From Eumeta japonica (taxonomy: Eukaryota; Arthropoda; Insecta; Lepidoptera; Psychidae), in assembly GCA_005406025.1 (NCBI GenBank), contig BGZK01000143.1:248001-312000 (forward strand): 64,000 bases of DNA, in the 5' to 3' direction. The translations under genes and the position numbers were made by a program. Below the pieces are notes generated by a model. The model was not told the DNA's origin. It did not search any database and saw nothing but the letters and a program-made list of their open reading frames with translations. Shown here one piece after another: positions 38,080 through 50,425 of this stretch. Position 1 is the first letter of the stretch, and each line of letters begins with the position of its first letter.

Positions 38080-38200
38080 TCGGCGACGGGTCGAAGGCGC
38101 GCGGTGGCCTTTTTCGATCCGCGCGGTCTCAATGAATAAACATTAACTCAATTAATTTATATCGTTCGAGCCGCGCCGCTCGGGATTTCCTAACGCTTGT
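38080..38200. other. GC-rich patch flanking a TTAATTTAT core
   Basis: CGACGGGTCGAAGGCGCGCG and GAGCCGCGCCGCTCGGG flank a central AT segment with ATTAACTCAATTAATTTAT. It might be a conserved noncoding element; nothing in the sequence alone proves that. Confidence 0.2.
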
Positions 38201-38539
38201 TTTTCTCGCATTTTTTATCTGTCCTTCGATCTTAGTTAAAACGTTTGTAGATAACAAAAAAAAACACACACACACACTCTTATCGGGAAGTTTATTTAAC
38301 ATCAAAAAGAAACGTGAATATTTTCACTCTGTACGCTACGTAGTAACGTCAATGGGCTTAGGAAGTGAAACCCGAGAGGCGTTTTCAAATCACGTCCCTT
38401 TGAAATATAAGGACTCAAGTTCTACACAAAACCTCCCGCTTTTACACGGCGTGCTTATTAATAGCATATTACCTATTGAAAGCAATAAGTCTATTATTTT
38501 ACATGCTTTATAATAAACCTAAGTTTTTATAATATGTAT

Positions 38540-38775
38540 CAATACTGCTCGCGGCTTTGCTGCTATGGACATAGAATGTATAAGTGCATCTTTCATGTGG
38601 AAACACCTCGCTATCAATCCCATTTCGTTTTCGCTCTCAATTCTGATTTCGGTATTGTTCTTGATTTCGTTCCGAATTACACTCTCGATTCTAATCCCAA
38701 ATCGATACTCGTTTTCAATCCGGTTCCATTCCCAATTTCGATACTACTTACGGTTTCAATTTGTATGGAACCAGA
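38540..38775 (-). repeat. Degenerate GATTTCGG-type repeat with element end
   Basis: CTCGCGGCTTTGCTGCTATGG (38549 on) is followed at 38620-38775 by pieces such as CTCAATTCTGATTTCGG, CTCTCGATTCTAATCCC and CAATCCGGTTCCATTCCC. This is the family of 44052-44215 in the same orientation. Confidence 0.6.
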
Positions 38776-40390
38776 ACAAAGTTAAGAAGAAGAAGAAAGC
38801 CTAAGTTGCCAATCGCATACGCGCGCTTGGCCATGGATCCGTTTCGCACAGCCGCAATCACTCTTAAACTTGCACTAATAAGCTATAGATATTTTGCTTA
38901 TTCGCTATTTTTTATTTTTTAACGATAGAAACATTTTTAGTTATGACAGTATAATGTTAGTATTACGTTACAATATTGACATTTTTAAAACAAAGTTTGT
39001 GTGTGATTAATATTGAAGTGTTTAATAACAACGGCTTTGACTGTTATCGAATATGCAAACATGATTTGTTGTCGGGGAATTTTGAGATGTAACATTGGCG
39101 CGGCTCTAAGACTTTATAGAGAAACATACTCCGAGAGTCAATAACCTGCAAGTTTGCAACAAATATTGCGTTCTGTGTATCGTTATGTGATATTTTGCCT
39201 CAGTTTGTCTTGTTTGTTAAGAGGCGAATGGAATACATGCGGAAAATCAGAGACTAATTTATTAATACCACCGGCAACCTTTACATCACTTTTACATCAT
39301 TACACACACAACATTAAATGTCGTTTAAATTAATAAATAAACCATTAAATGGTAGGTAAGTAACCAGATAAATTCTTTATAAATAGTATGTCACGGAGCG
39401 GAAGCAGAATTCGAGTGATAGAATTCCAGTTCGTCGCGTCGCAGTGCAACTCATCCGCGCCCGCGTTTGCAGTTTGGCCGAGCGTTTATTAGGGTTGTAT
39501 CTATATTATTTATAAGTATATTTTCATGATGATGTATTTTTGTTTTTCAGCAAATATGTTCTAATAAAGAAGGAGATTGTGAATATTTGCCTTAAAGGTG
39601 CCTGATCGGATCCATGTATGAATCCATATCAATAAATATTATATATAATCACGATAACGGCCGAAAAATTTCACGTATTCAGACCATGCTTTTTTATTAG
39701 CTTCAAAACCACCAAATATTATAATTTTTTATTGAATATCATTAGCTTAATTAGCGTGGTTTATTTTAAAAAAAAAATATGTATTTGTTAAACTTCATCA
39801 TGTACTTTTTCTGAGATGAGAGTGGCCCCGCCACTCAACCAGTCAAACGGGATAAAACACTGTAACAGCTCGGTGCTTGCAGATGTCACTACAAGTTGTT
39901 TACTTGTTTGTTATAGATTCGTTTTTGCTGTCAATTCTTGAGATCAATAAATATTTTTTGCTTTTCCAGTTTATTTTTTAAGTTCGTAATATAATTTATT
40001 TTTCACAAAACAAAAATAAAATGAGGGTTATAAAACGTTTTTATATTTCACAAATATTTGAAATTTCGTACACCTGTTAAGAACCGATGACAATTTTGGA
40101 CTATCGAGCTGATCTGATCATTAATGGAGGAGATGGGCGGTGGAACTATTCAATGGCTACTAACAAACTCCTCAAGTTTGAGTTCATTTGCATTGTTTTG
40201 ACAAATCTAATACTATTGCGTAATTACCGACAGCTGTATTTATCTTCTTACGTAATTTTCTTTATATTGCTTTAAAGTATTGTATAATATATTGATATAA
40301 AATATAATCTATACATATAATAAAATCGTAAACAAGCAGCGTCTGTACATTAAATGTGTATTAAAAAAACAATTTATACACATTGTACTT
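38776..40390. other. Noncoding stretch with a promoter-like patch
   Basis: TATAAATAG at 39378-39386 precedes a GC-richer stretch (39395-39490). No coding exon follows that I can recognise. Nothing else is noted. Confidence 0.4.
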
Positions 40391-40668
40391 ATGTTGAGGT
40401 GGTTTGTCCATCTTGAAAGGATGAACTGTTTGTAGACTGTTTAGAGAACAACAAGTTTATAGAGCGAATGTGCGTGGTGGAGAAGTAGGCAAGGATTGCC
40501 CTAGAAAATCTTATAGACCATAATGGTGGCAAATGGGGTAAAATTTTAAGCACCTCAAAACCCACGAACTTGTATGAAAAAATTGATGGATGTTAGTGAA
40601 GCAAGTGAATTATCCAAAGATCTCGCCATGTGGAAATTTAGTCTCTGCCTACCCTTCTGGAAAATAGC
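40391..40668 (+). pseudogene. Decayed 3' end of a non-LTR retrotransposon ORF2
   Basis: One frame, interrupted by seven stops, reads MLRWFVHLERMN at its start and RTCMKKLMDVSEASELSKDL followed by AMWKF near its end. I recall this pair, an LRWFGHLERM-type motif followed by a KRLMDVSEAREICKDR-type motif, from the C-terminus of reverse-transcriptase polyproteins common in Lepidoptera. No reverse-transcriptase or endonuclease domain remains, so this is a dead 5'-truncated fragment. Confidence 0.72.
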
Positions 40669-42338
40669 CGTGAGTTTGTAAATAATTTTATATTGTTATT
40701 ATTGTTCTTATGTTATCGAGGCCAAAAAAATAGTTAATAGAATTTTTTTTTGGTTTTTGTGTTTCCTGTGCGTTTGTAGACAATAATCTCAGACACAAGT
40801 TAACCAATTTGAATGCCGTTTTCATTGAAGTATTGTGGCAAGCTCTCCATAAAATTTAGTTTTTGTTTCATTACAATCGTTTCACGAGCAATAAAGTTAT
40901 GTTAGTCTTCTATTTAAGTCTATTATATCGATAAATTTTGAAAAAGCAAAGTATGTTTCTTTTTTGTACCTGTACAATCACCATTGATGTATTTATTGAT
41001 ATCATTAATTTTTGCTGACAATATTGCATACATTTATTTTTAACGGTTTGCCAATGTTTAGCGTTTAGGAGGAAAAATGAAAAATATTACATTGTTTCTA
41101 TCTTGAAATGAAATTTTCCATAGCATGTACTATATAACGAACAAATAAAGTGCATAAAAGACAACATTGCTTTATATGAAGCGAAAAGTTTAAGTCGATA
41201 CATACTATAACACTCAATATATCTCTCTCCCTCTCTCACTCTGTCTCTCTCTATCTATCCGTCTGTTTATATCCCTTTCACGCGAGAACCACTAATCCGA
41301 TTTACATTTATTTTTTAATTTATTATTATGTTATCCTGCTAAATTATAAAATATAATTTGTTACATAAAGTAACGTACGAAATAATCAATGAAAATAAAT
41401 GTGAGTCAATTTGAAAAAAAAAATTACATAAAATTTTGTTTAATAAAATTAAAAATCATGCTTTAGTAAACTAAAAAGTGAATCATTTGCACATATAGCT
41501 ATTATTAACACGTAAAAAACGTGAAGCACTGCATATAAGTTATGATATTTTCTACTTAACTTCTTAAGGGTTTTCTTTAATAATAGCTAGTACCAATAAC
41601 AATTAAACAATGACATCAATCACCTGAGGCTTTTTCAATGTTAATCAACATTATTTGTAATACTGTTTACAAATGACCAAAACAAAATGCTTGTAATAGA
41701 AAATCTTGTCTGTTTGTCTGATCTGTCTGTATGTCACTGTTGTTTTACGTTTTTATCCACTTAAAATTCCATACAGTAAAAAATTACCATTTGTCTGCAC
41801 ATATTTCTGATGAACAAATTTTAGATTGTTTTTTACTGACTTTAAAATTTCGTATCTTTTAGAGAATACGGAAAAGTTTTGATTTTACGGTACCCATTGG
41901 AGTTTAAGTTGAAAGGACGTGATTTAGAATTAAATTTCTATTGAAAAATGTTTTAAAGAAAATGGCTTTTGCTAGACAAAGGAAGCCTTAAGTACTGACA
42001 GTTTTCGAAGAAAAATATCTGTTAACTTTTCAACCAGCTCTCATTGCTTTATACGTAAACTACAGACACCCATGCCTATCTTATTGTCCATTATATTTTT
42101 ATATGGTGAGAGTTGTTGATGCTCTAGTCTGCTTTTTTAGTTTTCATTCTTCTTTTTCATTAAGTTTACATTACAACTTAGTTCTTGAGTTGATTCTATA
42201 TCTGTCATAATGAATTGAACTTATCAATAAAACTTAACTGTATTCAAAATTTCTGGATTTACTTCTGTTTAACGAAGAATTTCAATCATCCATCTTACGA
42301 ATCTATCATTATGTTATTTTGCCAAAAGCAATACAAGT
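40669..42338. other. AT-rich noncoding stretch
   Basis: The only structures seen are a CT-rich low-complexity run at 41221-41275 and, just after it, CACGCGAGAACCACTAATCCG, which resembles a repeat fragment. Confidence 0.5.
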
Positions 42339-42486
42339 CAAGTGGCTTTCTATTGTCATCATCGTAGAATAGAAAGCCAAGCTAATGGATTGACGTTAGC
42401 TGACGTTTAACATTTCGTTAGCTAACGTCACTCCCGTACATTCAGTTGTCTATTTTATGAGCGTTAACGACAATCAAAGCCACTTG
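42339..42486. mobile_element. Small MITE-like element
   Basis: The 148-bp segment starts CAAGTGGCTTTCTATTGTC and ends GACAATCAAAGCCACTTG, giving terminal inverted repeats of about 18 bp with one or two differences. Inside is a second perfect inverted pair, GACGTTAGCT...AGCTAACGTC. There is no coding capacity and no clear target duplication. It is probably a non-autonomous DNA transposon, but the superfamily cannot be told. Confidence 0.65.
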
Positions 42487-44048
42487 TCTAGTTGTCATTA
42501 ATAAATGAAAATGACTTTGATGATGAACCGCCAACATTAACACCCCTTCCTTCTCCAGTTCTCCCACTGGTATTTAATTCAGAAACCCGATCAGATGCTG
42601 AGCCGCAGCCTGGTCCATCGAAACGACTGAGGACGGAGTAGTTCTAATTTAGAAAATCACCGTGGATTATGCCTATTGGGGATACCACGTAAAAAAAAAC
42701 GCGCCTCTAGACTCTACCTCGTGGGTGGTGGGAAAGAGTCAATATTTAATTATTAATAATATTGCAAAATTTAGAATTAAAAAAATTATAATAATAAAGT
42801 AAAAAAAAAAATAAAAAAACAATCAATAACTGATGACATATTATAGGTACACACGTATAATATAGGTATAGTTAAGAGTACTGAAAAATAGTACTCACTT
42901 CGGAGCGCTGTAAAACCTTAACTATTGACTTAATGAAAAAATGATGCGAATGAAAGTTGTTCCTCAAAAAACGATCTACAAAAATGGTCAGATATCATTT
43001 TTTCGTAAAATGATAAAAAAAAAGTTAAATCGAAAAATATAAATTTTTTCTCGAATTTCTGAAGATTTTCGCTTATAACTTTTTATTTATAGTTATACGA
43101 CAAAAAGTTACTGGACCAAAGTTGTAGAGAATTTAATTTGTAACAAAAAATGTTAACAAATTTTTTTTATCAAATAAATAGTTTAAGAGATATATCGTAA
43201 ATACCATTTCAACCCCTATTTTCAAGATGGCGGCCGTGGGACAAGGGTGGCGACCCCACAAACTTGTTTTTAGCTTTAAACTGACCCCCCCCACACATCA
43301 CAAAAATAAAATTACGTCCTCTAAAAAACGCAACCCCAAATGTAACTTTTCAATGGACTAATACGCGCAAGACAAAATAGTAGCATCATTCTGCCATACT
43401 TCTCAATTTAATTAAGAAAAACAGCGCAATGAGATTGTCTTGATATTAAAATTTAAAACTTTGACGCCAGGGATATTTCTCAATAACTTTCCATAAACTT
43501 ACTGATACTGCTTTGCACTGATCGATCCAAATACAAAAAACTCATAAGTAATAGTATCGAATAAAATGTAGTATAAAAGAAACTTAACGTTGTTCATTGA
43601 AAACGATTTTTCCTTGCGTGATCACATGCATCCTGAAAAACTGTACCTTTTGTCTCTGAATTGTCTAAATCAATAAAGGCACTTTCGCTTTTGCAAAGCT
43701 TTTTAATAATTCAGAGGGTTATATTACAAAATTATTTCCTTATTTTTTATATTTTCTGAGATATCAGCATAGGACCGTGAAATATTGCCATTATTACGTT
43801 GAATGTATAAAATCCTCAACATAATATTTACGTTCGGACTTTGAGGATTTTTTTTTCTTTGTAACAGCCTCTTCAGTTTCATTGTCATAACAGGCGGATT
43901 ACAAAAGATACGAGTAATCGGCATAATAAAGCAATTTACGTTCCCGTCCATACATCGACAGGGGAGATAAAAAGAAATCGATTCACTCTTTCGAGGTTAT
44001 TATCCGTAAGGGGTCTTTTGGACGGACTGTTCGAAACGTATTACATAC
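42487..44048. other. Noncoding stretch, part probably interspersed repeat
   Basis: The part 42880-43340 includes GACCAAAGTTGTAGAGAATT and CAACCCCTATTTTCAAGATG, wording I associate with a common insect interspersed repeat; I cannot name it. The remainder shows nothing. Confidence 0.35.
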
Positions 44049-44051
44049 ATC

Positions 44052-44215
44052 ACTAGCTTTTGCCTGCAACTTTGCCCCACGTGAATATAAAATGGATTCT
44101 TTTTTTTTTAATATCGACCGATCACACTCTCAATCATGATCCCGAATACGATTTTGAACCCGGTCCCCTCTTGATTCCGGTTCCATTCTCGATATTGATA
44201 CCGGCGGCCGTATTA
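44052..44215 (-). repeat. Degenerate GATTCCGG-type repeat with ACTAGC element end
   Basis: ACTAGCTTTTGCCTGCAAC (44052 on) is an element end that I recall as ACTAGCTTTTGCCCGCGAC in many lepidopteran repeats. It is followed by ATCGACCGATCACACTCTC, GATCCCGAATACGATTTTG, ACCCGGTCCCCTCTTGATTC and CCGGTTCCATTCTCGATATTG, the degenerate family also at 38620-38775. Confidence 0.65.
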
Positions 44216-44403
44216 TCTAAAAGAAATCGATTACTGATTTCGCATGATTTTAAAATTATTTTAGTAATTCCAGAGTTGATATTTCGAAATACTAATCATC
44301 TTTCTATTAATAGTGTTGCCTTTAATATGAAATCACTAAATTATCAAAATGGAATTTAATCGCATATTTGAATTCAAAAACCGTTAGATATTATAGTGGA
44401 ATA

Positions 44404-44828
44404 TACTTTGATCATGATTGGCTTTTAGGGTCTGATAACGGAGCTGGAAGTTTGGAAGCTCCATCATCAAACCCTGAAAGTCAATCGTGGTCAAAATACA
44501 TTTCAGGGCAATTCCAACAAGCCTAAATACTATTAGGATATATTGTTCCATTATGATATATTAATTCCGGTGCCAACCATTGGGTTCCATCATCAGACCC
44601 TAAAAGCCAGTCATGGCCAAAATGCACTTAAAAATTCTATTAAAAACACATACAACTAGGTTATGTTGGAGTGCTAGTGCTTACCTTCCGGCTCCATCAT
44701 TAAACTCTGAAAATCAATCATGATGAGAGTACATCTCAAGAGAACTCTAAGAAACTCAAACACGACTAGGATATGTTGTTCCGTTATAGAATTCCTGTGC
44801 CTACTTTCTGGCTCCATCAGCAGATCAG
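44404..44828. repeat. Degenerate minisatellite with one inverted unit
   Basis: The core GCTCCATCATCAAACCCTGA and variants recurs at 44458, 44584, 44691 and 44811 (spacings 126, 107 and 120 bp). Each unit also holds a TAGGATATATTGTTCC-like stretch. The segment 44404-44448 is a copy of the core in reverse orientation (CTTTTAGGGTCTGATAACGG), so the first two cores face each other as a hairpin. Confidence 0.8.
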
Positions 44829-47773
44829 TTCAATTATACTATATTATTGTACAGTCATTGGTCCTCGATAAATGTGCAAAGTTTTAATTTAATCTAACGC
44901 TTTAAAATCGCTCAAAATTGCGTATATGAATAACATTTTTTTATACCCAACAATTTTGACTCGCAAATCGATTCCGAAATCGCAATCGATTTCTACTTTT
45001 ACGTAATAAGGCCCCGGTTCTCTCTTTGTTTCAATTGCGATAAAATTGTCGTACAAGGGAACCATATTCTTATATCGAAGACACGATATACACACACTGT
45101 CGCAATTTTTTTTTATTATGAAAAGATATATATACTACTTGCAATTCCGATCGCAAATTAATGTTAAACTTAACACTCCCTTAAACATTGCTATTACCAA
45201 TTACCAATTATTGACGTAAATAAAGAACTAATTTCGTCACATTTTGTCATATTTGCTCGCGTCAGCCTTTGCCTCCGTCGGCACTTTTTATGTTTATTTT
45301 CCACCTCATTTCGAAAATAGACTTATTTTGTGGGGGTGAACTTGTCGAGAGGCAATAAATATTGTTTATTTGAGACAGACGTGACATGTTTGCGACTTGT
45401 TAGTTCCTGATGATTCAAGTACTTTCTAGAAAGCCAGCCGGCATAAATAATTAAATGTGGTGCGCAAGAGTAGAGTTTCATTTCTGCGATCGAAGCACTT
45501 ACAAGTTAAGTGCGATCAGCGACAAACGATCAACTGGTTTCGTAGCAACTTACTGCGACTCTGTATTTCTGAACATACGCCTTTGGCTATTCTATATATT
45601 TCCTTTCACCTAATCTCAATCTTACGACCCTCAATAGTGTTATTTCGTAAGAATATTAAACCCTCATTTGGTCTTCAATAGTATCGTCTCGATGATTCTA
45701 AAAGAAAACTAAAGGCACTCCATATAAATGAATATGTGGAAAAATCATCAACAATCTAAAATGCGAAACAATCCTTTTTTTCTTTCATACAAGAAAAAAA
45801 ATACAGAATTCTCATTTTGATCAATTTGACATTAGCTTCTAATAAAAATATACAGTATTAAATTACGTTTTGTAGTTTTTGAAAAAGTACCCTATCTAGG
45901 ACACAAAATGCAGCGATTTCAAAACTATTTTGACAGGTTTGTAAGGAAAACTTATCTGATCTATACCTAGCAGTCTACTAACAGTTTATACAAACTAAAA
46001 GCTTGTTCTTTTCTTGTCAAACATAATGTCGGTAAATCATATACTGCTTGTACAAAGTTAAATCAAAAATTGTCCACAACTCATGATATTATCGATTTTA
46101 TATATACAAAATCATAACTTAAGTAAAGATAATAATTGAGGCATATTTCGTTCTCAACTTACTTTTTTATTTTACTTTTTTGTTTCAACTCAATACACAA
46201 TAAAATAATTACCTATAACAACTGGTTTTGTACAAATCTATCTGGGACAAAAACACGTGAAACACAAAAACACAAAAAACACTTTGTATCGTTATTGTAA
46301 ACATGAAATCGAAAAAAATATACATATACATTTATATATATAGCAAGAAAAACCTACACCCGTAGTTGTAGTAACCAGTGACACAAAAAATGGCGGGTAA
46401 TCGTCGAATAATGCCGTTAACCCTGAGAAAAGGCAGTACCTTACGTTTCCTGTCTCCGCGTAATAATGTCTCGGATTCTCCGCGTGACTGCCGTTTATTA
46501 CGATAATAAATGCAGGCGCCGAGAAATAACAAACTATTGCAATAAACGGAATCACTGGGAACCTCCTAAAGGAGTTTGTAACTTAGACGTACAGCGAGCG
46601 AACTTCGTTGTTGATCCATTAATGTATTGCGTGTTTCCCGATTTACCGCTAAAAATGGGATACCGATTTTGACGTTTGTTTCTTTTCCTACTTTTACGAT
46701 TTTGCGATAAGTACTAAAATCCAAAGGTCATATTAACACATTCAATATGTCAAATTTGCAGACGTATGAGGTGAAGGAAATTGTTAATACATAGCAACTA
46801 CTTGCATATCATCAATTTCTGATTTACAAATTGCATGCGAAATGAAGATATCAGAAAAATAGTAGTAAGAAATCAACGTATTTATGCTTCGAATTTTTAG
46901 TGTTACAGGCCAAAAAAAAACACAAGATAGTGACGTCAGAAAACATTTGTATGCAGATCCACCCGTCCGCATAACGCACCATCCCGAAGGCGTTTTGATA
47001 TAAAACATTACAACCGTAAAATGTTGGTATTTTAAAAATTAGTGACCTAATCGCAGTATAAAACAATAATATTAGTATAAGAATTTCGTTTGTGGGGGTA
47101 AAACAACAAGTCAAAAAATATATTTGATAATTAAGTATTACTATTAGATTTCAAGCGAAGGCTTGTTATAATATTAATTCGAAAATATCCAGAAAGTTTC
47201 ATGAACTAATGCTAAACATTTTTAAAAATAAAATGCTTCGTTATTTCTATTTCCCAGCTCATCTCAAGAAAAAAAGCGGACATACTAAGAAACTGTTATT
47301 TGTAAAAGATTTAATAGAAGGCATGTTTAAGTTCATATTTACATTTTCTAAAATCTGAATAACCACAGCATAAAAATTAACAATGTGAAAATAGCCCACT
47401 ATTCGACTGTTTTTCTTTTAAGAATGGCGTTACTGCGTATTTAATAGTAAAAATCACGCCAACACAAGCAAAATATTTTAGAACGGAACACTAACGTCGT
47501 CAGCGCGTCTCTCTCGTCCGGCATTTTGGACTACAGTAGAGTTTATTAGAATTCACAACAAGTTTCATTTTTACCAAAAAAAAAAAAGAAATCGGATGAC
47601 ATATTATTGAGACAGCATTTCAAACCTTGGCGGCTCCGTTTTAGTTCACCTAGTTGACGGATGCGACGCTAGTGAGACGCCACGCTTCGTAGTAATCAGT
47701 TAGTTATGTATTTTTGTTTTGATCGCTGCCTCAATATTTTGATTGCAACAATAACATATAAAAATTAATCAAA
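44829..47773. other. AT-rich noncoding stretch
   Basis: No gene, RNA or clear repeat recognised. 45240-45420 and 47640-47700 are slightly GC-richer and could hold regulatory or untranslated exon sequence, but I see no decisive sign. Confidence 0.45.
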
Positions 47774-47796
47774 ATGGGTAAAGTTGCTCCCAATAC
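47774..47796 (+). other. Possible first coding exon with GTAAGC donor (weak)
   Basis: AATCAAAATGGG gives a good start context. The 23 coding bases read MGKVAPN and then two bases into a donor AC|GTAAGC at 47797. ATCAGTTAG at 47695-47703 could be an initiator for a short leader. No following exon was recognised within the window, so this rests on start context plus donor only. Confidence 0.2.
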
Positions 47797-48974
47797 GTAA
47801 GCTTGTGTCAATATTGTAGACATTATTTGTATTCAAAGAACTACAAATTATTTAATAAACCATTGAATCATCATTATGAAAAATATACTAACATCATACA
47901 CGACAGGTAATCGATACAAAATAATTTAAAATATAAAAAATAGCGCTGAAGGATGAAAGAGTTCAAAAAAAAATTATTTTTTGCACGACATGGAACCTCT
48001 ATTACGTACATACGTACTGTGGGCATTCGGATTAAAAACTACACACAGAAAGATCGTGATTCTGAAAAAAAAAAGCTACAAACACGAAATTAGAATGGTA
48101 CTCTTTACCCGTTTTCAATGTTTGTCTAATGATGTTTAACATTTCTAAAAGGAAATCTTTATCGACAACGAAAACGACAATCTGCGTCTAATTCTCAGAA
48201 AACCTAATTCTGAGAACGCGTTGAAGCTTCTTTGTCCATACACATTATGAATTAAAAAGACAGCTAGCTCTACGTGTTATATCTCATTCGTTTTATAAAT
48301 TAACAGATACAAAAAAAAAAGTTATCAAATCGCTGTCCGAGATGTAAATACATGTCCGATAAATCATCGATGACTTACTTATTAAAAAACACGGGCCGCG
48401 TGTTATGTGAATGACTCAGCAGTACGCGAATAACAGACGTTGCAGCTAATTGCAGACGATAAATTAAATTTACTCATACAAAATTACATTTCGTATTCAT
48501 GAAGCATAATTCCAAGTAAGTGGGATCCCAGCGCCCTCTGCGACGGACCAATAATCGCGGGTGAATGTGACGCGCGCCGCTGCGCCCCCCGTGATTTCGT
48601 AACGCAACTTCCTAGGCCGATCCTGGTACGTGATACATGTGTCCGATTATCTGTGTGTTCGTTTATCGTATTTTTTTTTGTAACAAAAGATCGAATTATT
48701 GCTGTAAAATTTTCTGTGTACTAAATACTCTTCCGTTTTAAAATTAATTTTCACTTATGTAGGAATATTAAATAGGTTTACAACTGTATTGCTCTCGTTG
48801 ATTGCATTATCTTTAAAATTACAATTCGGGATCTTTCATGTATCTATATGTTTTCGACGTAAATTCTAGAATCAAACGAATCCATTTTCGTGTGATGTTC
48901 AGCATTTATACTTAGCAACATCAAAACTAACGCATTATTGTTAGTCAAAAATTTATATTTAAAATATAAAGGAA

Positions 48975-48977
<3 letters not shown>
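47797..48977. other. Noncoding stretch with a CTCF-like site
   Basis: No gene recognised. A GC-rich patch at 48525-48625 contains the CTCF-like core entered separately. Confidence 0.4.
48529..48543 (-). promoter_or_regulatory. CTCF-like motif
   Basis: On the minus strand the sequence reads GTCGCAGAGGGCGCTGGG, matching the core AG(A/G)GGGCGC of the conserved CTCF binding motif. It sits in a small GC-rich patch in AT-rich DNA. This is a motif match by eye only; binding is inference. Confidence 0.3.

Positions 48978-49053
<76 letters not shown>
48978..49053. repeat. AT microsatellite, about 38 dinucleotides
   Basis: An uninterrupted run of alternating T and A, 76 bp long. Its length is likely to vary between individuals or be affected by assembly. 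Confidence 0.97.
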
Positions 49054-49059
<6 letters not shown>

Positions 49060-49854
49060 TGAATATATAAATAATAGGCGTTTAATGGGACAGAAAAGTT
49101 TATATCATTGTTTTACAAAATTTTTCAATAATTTTAATCGCTTTCCTAACATCGAACCGTATACATAACCTATGAAACTGGAATGTAAAGAAACAATGAA
49201 TCACAATATATTAATGCGATTAATAATATTTTCATCATTAAATATATCATACTAACAAGCCTTGTACCATGCCATATGAAAAGAAATACAACAAAATGCA
49301 TAGATAAAATAGACCAACGTGTATTGTCTTGACACCGAAGGGTCATAAACAACAAACAAATGAATATCCTAATAAAAACATAGACAAAAGATAAATATTT
49401 GGAGTTGACGTTACGAACGCGCCTTCAAATAGAGCTACTCCGTCTCGAGTGCCAACGAATACAGAGCTATATAAAATTTCATCAAAGGCAACTGAAGAGG
49501 GAGTGGCCATTTTGACGTAAATCATAAAGAAAAACCGGACAAGTGAAAATAGAATACGCTTAAATAGGACAAACTCAGTTTACTTACCTAGAAAAATATA
49601 TTAAGTTTGCACGGTACTCTCAGGATACCTAGTCCGCAAATGTTTCCTTCACTTGTGCCAAATACTTACTTTTTTCTAGATTTTATGGTTCGAGTCAACG
49701 GGAAGTACTTTATCAGTGCCAAAATATGTGTTAAAAAAATTACATATTTTTTATTGCTTTGAATTGGAAGCTGGAACTTTATAGCACAAGGTACTCTGTA
49801 AGCTAAAAAGTTCAATTTAGTACCTTCACATATACCTAATAAAGTGCGCCAACA
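49054..49854. other. AT-rich noncoding stretch
   Basis: Short minus-strand open frames occur but none resembles a family I know. Nothing else seen. Confidence 0.5.
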
Positions 49855-49930
49855 GAAGAACAACAGATAGACGAACAACGAAATAATCCTATGAGGATTC
49901 CTTATGAGGTGTATGTAATACGAAACCCCA
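49855..49930 (-). repeat. Dispersed TAGGGTT repeat, copy 3 (fragment)
   Basis: On the minus strand it reads GGAATCCTCATAGGATTATT, TCGTTGTTCGTCTATCTG, the counterpart of GGAACCCTTATAGGATCACT, TCGTTGTCCGTTTGTCC in copy 2. The overlapping 117-residue minus-strand open frame (50019-49666) is therefore repeat-derived, not a gene. Confidence 0.6.
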
Positions 49931-50156
49931 GAAAATACTTTGAACCGATCTCGCCGCATTATAATGCTAATTATTTTTTTACGTAACGTTGAAATGTTAT
50001 ATATAATACCGGAAAACATCTTCTAATTCTATGAATAAATCTGTAACTTTTCACATCAACTCATAAAGCTTTGGCTCAGCCTGAAATCCTCAACTTCCGT
50101 ACCATAAACAAAGTTTGTGTTCATAACAATGATGGACTCGTTCCCTTAAAGCGATT

Positions 50157-50425
50157 ATGAAATTTTCCATCGCCCACGTAATCAATAAGGAAATCTTTTG
50201 GACGAGATATTTTTTTATCATAATACGTTCACTGCAAGATCACAACACATCGTGTTTAACAACCGCAAAGACACAAAGTTGTTATTTGCAGTCGATTAAT
50301 ATACAAACTGTAATAAATTTTTCACATTATGGGTTTAAGAATATTAAGTTTCTGTTCCATGACATCGTCGTCGCCACATGGACGAAGCAAAAATGTTCTA
50401 ATTGATTTGTAACATGCATACTTTT
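50157..50425. other. Noncoding stretch
   Basis: An 82-codon plus-strand open frame begins at 50157 but has no recognisable similarity and AT-driven composition. Nothing else seen. Confidence 0.4.

Noticed and set aside
49666..50019. 117-codon minus-strand open frame
   Set aside because: It spans a dispersed repeat fragment; the translation is repeat-derived and AT-driven.
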